This document shows, piece by piece, positions 1 through 4,200 of a DNA stretch of 6,895 nt (position 1 is its first letter; every line of letters starts with the position of its first letter). Source of the stretch: Burkholderiales bacterium (lineage in GTDB: Bacteria; Pseudomonadota; Gammaproteobacteria; Burkholderiales; Burkholderiaceae); NCBI GenBank assembly GCA_947371645.1, contig CANBQJ010000199.1, forward strand, positions 1 through 6,895. The letters run 5' to 3'. The notes beneath the pieces were generated by a model. It was not told the origin of the DNA. It searched no databases and worked only from the letters and a program-made list of their open reading frames with translations. Both the position numbers and the translations under genes were made by a program.

Positions 1-204
1 CTGGTCACCGGCCGCAAATGGGAAGGCTCGGCCTTCGGCGGCGCCCGTGGCCGCACCGATGTGCCCAAGATCGTGGACTGGTACATGGAAGGCAAGCTCA
101 ACATCGACGACCTGATCACGCACAAGCTCAAGCTGGATCAGATCAACGACGGCTTCGACTTGATGAAGCGCGGCGAATCCATCCGTTCCGTCGTTGAGTT
201 CTGA
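1..204 (+). CDS. frmA: S-(hydroxymethyl)glutathione dehydrogenase / class III alcohol dehydrogenase, C-terminal fragment
   Basis: The last 67 codons of a gene that begins before the window; the frame is open from base 1 to TGA at 202-204. The family is a cytoplasmic zinc- and NAD-dependent enzyme that oxidises S-(hydroxymethyl)glutathione, the spontaneous adduct of formaldehyde and glutathione, to S-formylglutathione. Family-typical C-terminal motifs are visible: AFGGARGRTDVPKIVDWY near residues 12-29 of the fragment, then LNIDDLITH, and the ending GESIRSVVEF. The zinc ligands and the nucleotide-binding fold lie upstream and cannot be checked. The next gene, 25 nt downstream, encodes the enzyme for the following step, which strongly supports the call. 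The gene is also called adhC or flhA in various species. Other zinc alcohol dehydrogenases are less likely because of the downstream partner and the ending. Confidence 0.93.
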   Translation: MVTGRKWEGSAFGGARGRTDVPKIVDWYMEGKLNIDDLITHKLKLDQINDGFDLMKRGESIRSVVEF

Positions 205-219
205 TCCGGCCCGAAAGGC

Positions 220-223
220 AAGG
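220..223 (+). promoter_or_regulatory. Ribosome binding site that decides the fghA start
   Basis: AAGG lies 6 nt before the ATG at 230. An in-frame TTG at 194 would extend the protein by 12 residues, but that start overlaps the end of the dehydrogenase gene, and the extra residues are not part of the usual family N-terminus, which starts a few residues before an LISEH-C-FGG motif. The ATG at 230 is therefore preferred. Confidence 0.55.
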
Positions 224-229
224 CACAGC

Positions 230-1102
230 ATGACCTTGGAACTGATCAGCGAACACGCCTGCTTTGGCGGCGTGCAGCGCTTCTACCGCCACGCCTCCAG
301 CACCATCGGCCTGCCCATGCAGTTCGGCGTCTACCTGCCGCCGCAGGCGCTGGCCGGCGGGGGTGCGCAAGCCAAGGTGCCTGTGCTGTTCTACCTCGCC
401 GGCCTGACCTGCAACGAAGAAACCTTCGCCATCAAGGCCGGCGCGCAGCAGCACGCCGCGCGCCTGGGCCTGGCCATCGTCACGCCCGACACCAGCCCGC
501 GCGGCACCGACCTGCCCGGCCAGGCCGACCACTGGGACTTCGGCGTGGCTGCTGGCTTCTACCTGGACGCCACCGAAGCGCCCTGGGCCACCCACTGGCG
601 CATGGAGACCTACATCACGCAGGAACTGCATACCCTGGTGGGTACGGAGCTGCCCGTGGACACGGCGCGCGCCGGCATCTTCGGCCATTCGATGGGCGGC
701 CACGGCGCGCTCACGCTGGCCCTGCGCCACCCCGGCCTCTACAAGACGGTCTCGGCCTTCGCCCCCATCGCCCACCCCACCCAGTGCCCCTGGGGCGAAA
801 AAGCCTTCACCGGCTACCTGGGCGTGTCGCGCCACACCTGGGGCGAGCACGACGCCACCGAGCTCATGGGCCAGTACCCGGTGCCACCCTGCCCGCACGG
901 CATCCTCATCGACCAGGGCCTGGCCGACAAATTCCTGCCCAACCAGCTGCACCCCGAGGCCTTCGAGGCCGCCTGCGCCGCCATCGGCCAGCCGCTCACC
1001 TTGCGCCGCCATCCTGGCTACGACCACGGCTACTACTTCATCCAGAGTTTCGTGGCCGAGCACCTGGCCCACCACGCACAAGGCTTGCTGGCAGATGCCT
1101 GA
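230..1102 (+). CDS. fghA: S-formylglutathione hydrolase
   Basis: A 290-residue alpha/beta-hydrolase (esterase D family) that hydrolyses S-formylglutathione to formate and glutathione in the cytoplasm, completing glutathione-dependent formaldehyde detoxification. The N-terminal signature LELISEHACFGG is at residues 3-14. YLAGLTCNEETF at 55-66 carries the conserved Cys61 region near the active site. The nucleophile elbow GHSMGGHGAL places catalytic Ser154. DQGLADKFL places the likely catalytic Asp at 233, with Asp228 a less likely reading, and GYDHGYYF places His266. The spacing between the three residues matches my recollection of the human and E. coli enzymes. Length is normal for the family (about 275-290) and no residue of the triad is missing. 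It lies 25 nt after the dehydrogenase gene in the same direction, a standard operon arrangement. It is also called frmB in E. coli. No own promoter is evident in the short gap, so co-transcription is likely. Confidence 0.97.
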   Translation: MTLELISEHACFGGVQRFYRHASSTIGLPMQFGVYLPPQALAGGGAQAKVPVLFYLAGLTCNEETFAIKAGAQQHAARLGLAIVTPDTSPRGTDLPGQADHWDFGVAAGFYLDATEAPWATHWRMETYITQELHTLVGTELPVDTARAGIFGHSMGGHGALTLALRHPGLYKTVSAFAPIAHPTQCPWGEKAFTGYLGVSRHTWGEHDATELMGQYPVPPCPHGILIDQGLADKFLPNQLHPEAFEAACAAIGQPLTLRRHPGYDHGYYFIQSFVAEHLAHHAQGLLADA

Positions 1103-1165
1103 GCGCCCCTGAGCAAATGAGCCCCCCATGAACACGGGGGCCGAAAAAGGCACTTCGCCACACCC

Positions 1166-1203
1166 CGGGGCCTGCGGCCTCGCGTTTCCCCAGGCCCCGC
1201 TTT
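1166..1203 (+). terminator. Possible terminator after the formaldehyde operon
   Basis: A perfect 9-bp inverted repeat, CGGGGCCTG at 1166-1174 and CAGGCCCCG at 1191-1199, encloses a 16-nt loop and is followed by CTTT at 1200-1203. The position, 63 nt after the fghA stop, and the GC-rich stem fit a transcription terminator. The T-run is very short and the loop is long, so intrinsic termination would be weak. A second small hairpin, GCCCCC at 1121-1126 with GGGGGC at 1136-1141, lies upstream and has no T-run after it. Confidence 0.4.
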
Positions 1204-1206
1204 GCT

Positions 1207-1238
1207 GGTTCACATCAACAATCGAGTGATCGTGAACC
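1207..1238 (+). promoter_or_regulatory. Interrupted palindrome upstream of the kinase ATG
   Basis: GGTTCAC at 1207-1213 is the exact reverse complement of GTGAACC at 1232-1238. Inside it, ATCA at 1214-1217 pairs with TGAT at 1227-1230, leaving one unpaired base (C1231) and a 9-nt loop. The result is an 11-bp stem with a single bulge, just after the terminator-like hairpin and 29 nt before the preferred kinase start. It could be a dimeric regulator's operator or an RNA hairpin in the kinase leader. It covers two candidate in-frame GTG starts (1226 and 1232). No function is shown. Confidence 0.35.
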
Positions 1239-1267
1239 TGTCTTTGCGCCCCCCTTCCGTCGTCGAC

Positions 1268-3121
1268 ATGGACCGCCACCCCGAGCTGGCGAAGCGCGTC
1301 CACGAGCTGCACCGCAAGGCGCTGTACGAAAAGCTGCCCTACACGATGTCTTTCGGCCTGGTCGCGGCCATGGGGGTGGCCTGGGTCCTGTGGGATACCA
1401 CCTCGTCGAACCTGTGGCTGGCATGGTGGCTGGTGGCGCGGACGCTCGTCGCCGGGACCAGACTGATCCACGGCGTCTTGCAAAACCGCCCGTCCAGGCG
1501 CGCCAAAGCCCACAGCTACTGGAGCTACCGCAGCCTGGCCTTCGCCGATGCGGTGGCCTGGAGCGCGCTGGGTTGGGCACTGACGCCACTCGATGCGCTC
1601 CAGGTGGCCATCGTCAGCATCAACGTCCTGCTGGCCGTCGCGGCCCTGGGCGTGTTCATGCTGTATGTCGACTTCCTCACCGCGGCGCTGTTCATCTCGC
1701 CCATCCTGGTGCCCAACGCGTTCTATGCCCTCATGCGGGGTGACCGGCTTGCGGTGTTCGCCTGCCTGGCCGTGCTGGGCTTCTGGGGGACCCTGTTGAT
1801 GGAGGCGCATCGTTCTCACCGCCGGCTCATGGAGTTGCTGAAGCTGCGCGTGCAAAGTGAACAGGCGGTGGCCGCCAAGGCCGAAGCCCTGCGCCAGGCT
1901 GAAGCCCACGCCGAAGCCAAGAGCCGCTTCCTGGCCACAATGAGCCACGAGATGCGCACCCCCATGCACGGCATCCTGGGCCTGGTGCGCCTGATCCGCC
2001 AGCGTGAGTTGCACACCGAAACCCAACGCCAGCTGTCGCTCGTGGAAGGCTCGGGCGAGCACCTGGTGCGCGTCATCAACGACGTGCTGGACTTCTCTCG
2101 CCTGGAAGCCGGCCGCCTGCCCATCCACCGCCAGGCCTTCGACCTGGAAAGCCTGCTGCACGAGGTGGTGGGCACCAGCCAGGTGCTGGCCCAGGACAAG
2201 GGCCTGCAGCTCAGCCTGCACTACGTGGCGCCACAGCTGCCCAGCCCCGGCGCCTCGGCGCGGGCAACCACCTTCGTCATGGGCGACCCGGTGCGCCTGC
2301 GCCAGGTGCTGCACAACCTGATCGGCAACGCGATCAAGTTCACGGCCCACGGCCAGGTCATCCTGCGTGCCGCCCCCAGCGAGCACCCCGGCGACCACAT
2401 CGTGCTCGCCGTTGAAGACACGGGCGTGGGCATCCCGCTGGCCGAACAGGCCCACATCTTCGAGGCCTTCCAGCAGGCGCAAGCCACGCACCAGCGCCGC
2501 CTGGGCGGCACGGGCCTGGGCCTGACGATTTCACGCGAGCTGTGCCGCGCCATGGGCGGGCAATTGCAGCTGCGCTCCACCGTGGGCCAGGGCAGCACCT
2601 TCACAGTGAGCCTGCCCTTGCCTGTCGTGGCCACTGAAGCCACCCCGGCACCGGCGCAGGAGCAGCGTCCCGCCCGCCCCCCGAGTGCCCCGGCACTGGA
2701 AGACACGGAATCCGTGCCGCCACCACAAGCCCATGTGCTGCTGGTCGAAGACAACCTGGTCAACGCCATCGTGGCCGAAGCCGAACTCACCCACCTGGGC
2801 CTGCAGGTCGAGACCTTGCGGTCCGGCCGTGAGGCGGTGAACTGGCTGCGCGAGCACCACACCGACCTGGTCTTCATGGACGGCGACCTGCCCGAACTCG
2901 ATGGCATCGCCGCCACCCGCCTGGTGCGCGACCACGAAGCCGCGCACCACCAGCCTCGCGTGCCCATCGTGGCGCTGAGCGCCAACGGCTCCACCGACTT
3001 CGTGGACCGCTGCCTCGCCGCCGGCATGGACGACCACCTGGCCAAGCCTTTCCGCGCCGGTGACCTGGCCCGCGTGCTGGCCCGCCACCTGCGCCTGGCA
3101 CCCAGCCCCCAGACCGCCTGA
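1268..3121 (+). CDS. Membrane-bound hybrid sensor histidine kinase with C-terminal receiver domain
   Basis: A 617-residue protein. After a short cytoplasmic start come about six hydrophobic segments (roughly residues 23-180) with no large periplasmic loop, so the signal is probably sensed in or near the membrane. A charged helix (about 180-222) leads into HisKA with the H-box FLATMSHEMRTP, phospho-acceptor His227. HATPase_c follows: N-box HNLIGNAIKF (Asn350 and Asn354), G1 box DTGVGI (Asp384) and G2 box GGTGLGL (413-419). After a Pro/Ala-rich linker (about 455-487) a receiver domain carries the acidic pair in LLVEDN, phospho-acceptor Asp538 in FMDGDLPELDG, Ser571 in ALSANG and Lys593 in LAKPF, so both modules look active. 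No HPt or DNA-binding output domain is present, so phosphate must pass to a partner elsewhere. The start is uncertain: GTG at 1232 (weak GAG 5 nt before it) or GTG at 1226 would add 12-14 residues, and none of the starts has a strong ribosome binding site. The signal and target are unknown. Confidence 0.93.
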   Translation: MDRHPELAKRVHELHRKALYEKLPYTMSFGLVAAMGVAWVLWDTTSSNLWLAWWLVARTLVAGTRLIHGVLQNRPSRRAKAHSYWSYRSLAFADAVAWSALGWALTPLDALQVAIVSINVLLAVAALGVFMLYVDFLTAALFISPILVPNAFYALMRGDRLAVFACLAVLGFWGTLLMEAHRSHRRLMELLKLRVQSEQAVAAKAEALRQAEAHAEAKSRFLATMSHEMRTPMHGILGLVRLIRQRELHTETQRQLSLVEGSGEHLVRVINDVLDFSRLEAGRLPIHRQAFDLESLLHEVVGTSQVLAQDKGLQLSLHYVAPQLPSPGASARATTFVMGDPVRLRQVLHNLIGNAIKFTAHGQVILRAAPSEHPGDHIVLAVEDTGVGIPLAEQAHIFEAFQQAQATHQRRLGGTGLGLTISRELCRAMGGQLQLRSTVGQGSTFTVSLPLPVVATEATPAPAQEQRPARPPSAPALEDTESVPPPQAHVLLVEDNLVNAIVAEAELTHLGLQVETLRSGREAVNWLREHHTDLVFMDGDLPELDGIAATRLVRDHEAAHHQPRVPIVALSANGSTDFVDRCLAAGMDDHLAKPFRAGDLARVLARHLRLAPSPQTA

Positions 3122-3202
3122 CGCGGCACGCCTGTGGCTGGCCGCCACACCCCCTAATTCATGGCGCTTGCGGCGCTCGTCAGGCCATTTGCCTGGTGAT
3201 AA

Positions 3203-3233
3203 CCTGCCCCGATTCCACATCGCAGAGGGCAGG
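3203..3233 (+). promoter_or_regulatory. Ribosome binding site of the 3236 gene, paired in a possible hairpin
   Basis: AGAGGG at 3224-3229 lies 6 nt before the ATG at 3236 and is the likely Shine-Dalgarno. A second purine run, AGGAG at 3231-3235, abuts the ATG and is too close to work well. CCTGCCC at 3203-3209 is the exact reverse complement of GGGCAGG at 3227-3233, a 7-bp stem with a 17-nt loop that would cover half of the Shine-Dalgarno. A C-rich stretch near a G-rich Shine-Dalgarno can pair by chance, so a regulatory role is only a suggestion. Confidence 0.35.
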
Positions 3234-3235
3234 AG

Positions 3236-4129
3236 ATGAACCCCAGAATTCGGGCAGGGCTCTGCAGCTTCCTTCTCGCGGCGCTGCTCGCCCCCGGGTT
3301 GGCCCTGTCGCAAAGCTGCACCCAGCGCGGCCGCGTGACCACCGAAGCGCCCGTCTACCAGACCCTGCCTCGCTACGTCACCGGCATCGGCTGGCAAGGC
3401 AACCGCAACGACACCCTGGGCAAGGACGTCATCGTCATGGTGTGCGTCAGCCGCGACGTCGACTTTGGCCTGGGCAGCCGCACCTGGTCTCAGGTGGCGT
3501 ACCGGCCCAACCCGAAGTCACCCTGGCGATTCGGCTGGATCATGCGGGAACAGTGGCAGGAAGCCCAGAGCAGCGGGGCGGCCAAGGGCCCCGTGGCCTG
3601 GCGAGGCCAGGGCGACGCCAACCTGATGCCGGCCATGTACGTGTCGCCCTCGCCGGCCAACGCCGCCACGGAAGCACCGCCCCAGGCACCGCCCGACCCC
3701 AATGACGACATGGTGGCTGCGGCTGCTGCGGCATCGCCCACCGTGCCGTCGGCGCCCACAGCCCCCACCGTGCCCGGCTCCGCCGCCGACACCACCCCCG
3801 TGTCGGCCCCGCTGGGCGACCAGGCCCTGCTCTATGGCCCGCTGTTCATCGCCATGGTCCTGGGCATGCTGGCCAAGGCCATCTTCGATGCGCTGGACGA
3901 GCACAGACCTTCCTGGCGCGAACACCTCAAGCAAGGCGCCATGGCCATCGTGGTCTCGCCCATGGTCTTTTTGGGCTTCATCACGGCCGGGCAGTTCTCC
4001 GGCAACTCGCAGACCTTCCTCGTGCTGGCCTTGTTCGCCTTCCAGAACGGGTTTTTCTGGCAGACGGTGCTGACGCGCAACGGGCCGGCCAAGGACAAGG
4101 CGGCGGCGCCTGCGCCCACCAAAGCTTGA
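3236..4129 (+). CDS. Exported membrane protein with SH3-like N-terminal region and three C-terminal membrane segments; family not recognised
   Basis: A 297-residue protein. Residues 1-25 form a signal peptide (Arg4 and Arg6, a hydrophobic core, then LALSQS). Cys28 is not in a lipobox. Residues about 30-107 contain a beta-rich region (APVYQTLPRYVTGIGW, then VIVMVCVSRDV, WSQVAYR and WRFGWIMREQW) that loosely resembles bacterial SH3 domains; this is inferred from pattern only. Cys28 and Cys70 could form a disulfide if exported. Residues about 135-195 are an Ala/Pro/Thr-rich linker. Three membrane segments follow at about 197-218, 233-252 and 259-279. The charged loop DEHRPSWREHLKQ and the Lys/Arg-containing tail fit a cytoplasmic location, so the N-terminal domain would face the periplasm and the C-terminus the cytoplasm. 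It lies 114 nt after the kinase and 69 nt before the lipoprotein, on the same strand. No catalytic motif is seen and no function is proposed. Confidence 0.85.
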   Translation: MNPRIRAGLCSFLLAALLAPGLALSQSCTQRGRVTTEAPVYQTLPRYVTGIGWQGNRNDTLGKDVIVMVCVSRDVDFGLGSRTWSQVAYRPNPKSPWRFGWIMREQWQEAQSSGAAKGPVAWRGQGDANLMPAMYVSPSPANAATEAPPQAPPDPNDDMVAAAAAASPTVPSAPTAPTVPGSAADTTPVSAPLGDQALLYGPLFIAMVLGMLAKAIFDALDEHRPSWREHLKQGAMAIVVSPMVFLGFITAGQFSGNSQTFLVLALFAFQNGFFWQTVLTRNGPAKDKAAAPAPTKA

Positions 4130-4175
4130 GGCCTCCCTCAGGCGAGGGTGACGCGAAACGGCCAGGGTGGGCAGA

Positions 4176-4200
4176 ATTCGCTTCTCAGGGAGAAGTGAAT
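4176..4200 (+). promoter_or_regulatory. Long hairpin burying the ribosome binding site and start codon of the lipoprotein gene
   Basis: ATTCGCTTCTC at 4176-4186 pairs with GAGAAGTGAAT at 4190-4200 around the 3-nt loop AGG. This is 11 consecutive pairs, ten Watson-Crick and one G-U (4180 with 4196). The Shine-Dalgarno AGGGAG (4187-4192) sits in the loop and the top of the stem. The first two bases of the ATG (4199-4200) are in the bottom of the stem. If formed in mRNA, the hairpin would be expected to hinder ribosome loading. The same 25 bp as DNA is a near-perfect palindrome that could be an operator. The nearest T-run (TTTTT at 4210-4214) is 9 nt past the stem, so it does not look like a standard terminator. 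Confidence 0.55.

Noticed and set aside
143..2491. A 782-codon open frame on the - strand across fghA and the kinase gene
   Set aside because: It lies opposite two well-supported genes with complete catalytic motifs. Its Gly/Ala/Gln/Val/His-rich composition is what the reverse complement of GC3-rich codons gives, and it has no recognisable domain.
3133..3149. Small hairpin TGTGGC / GCCACA just after the kinase stop
   Set aside because: It has six pairs and no following T-run, so it is not enough to call a terminator.
3178..3198. Small dyad CAGGC / GCCTG (3181-3185 and 3191-3195), extendable only with wobble pairs, in the gap before the 3236 gene
   Set aside because: Five perfect pairs with a 5-nt loop are common by chance, and no matching promoter elements with correct spacing were found.
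2221..3397. Overlapping - strand frames of 288 and 309 codons opposite the kinase's C-terminal half
   Set aside because: They are opposite the HATPase and receiver motifs of the kinase, have low-complexity compositions, and show no clear ribosome site or domain.
4135..4148. Hairpin CCCTC / GAGGG after the 3236 gene's stop codon
   Set aside because: The stem is only 5 bp with no T-run, so it is not supported as a terminator.
4148..4177. Promoter-like pair GTGACG and CAGAAT, 18 nt apart, before the lipoprotein gene
   Set aside because: Each element matches only 4 of 6 consensus bases, which is easily found by chance, and the GC-rich context does not add support.
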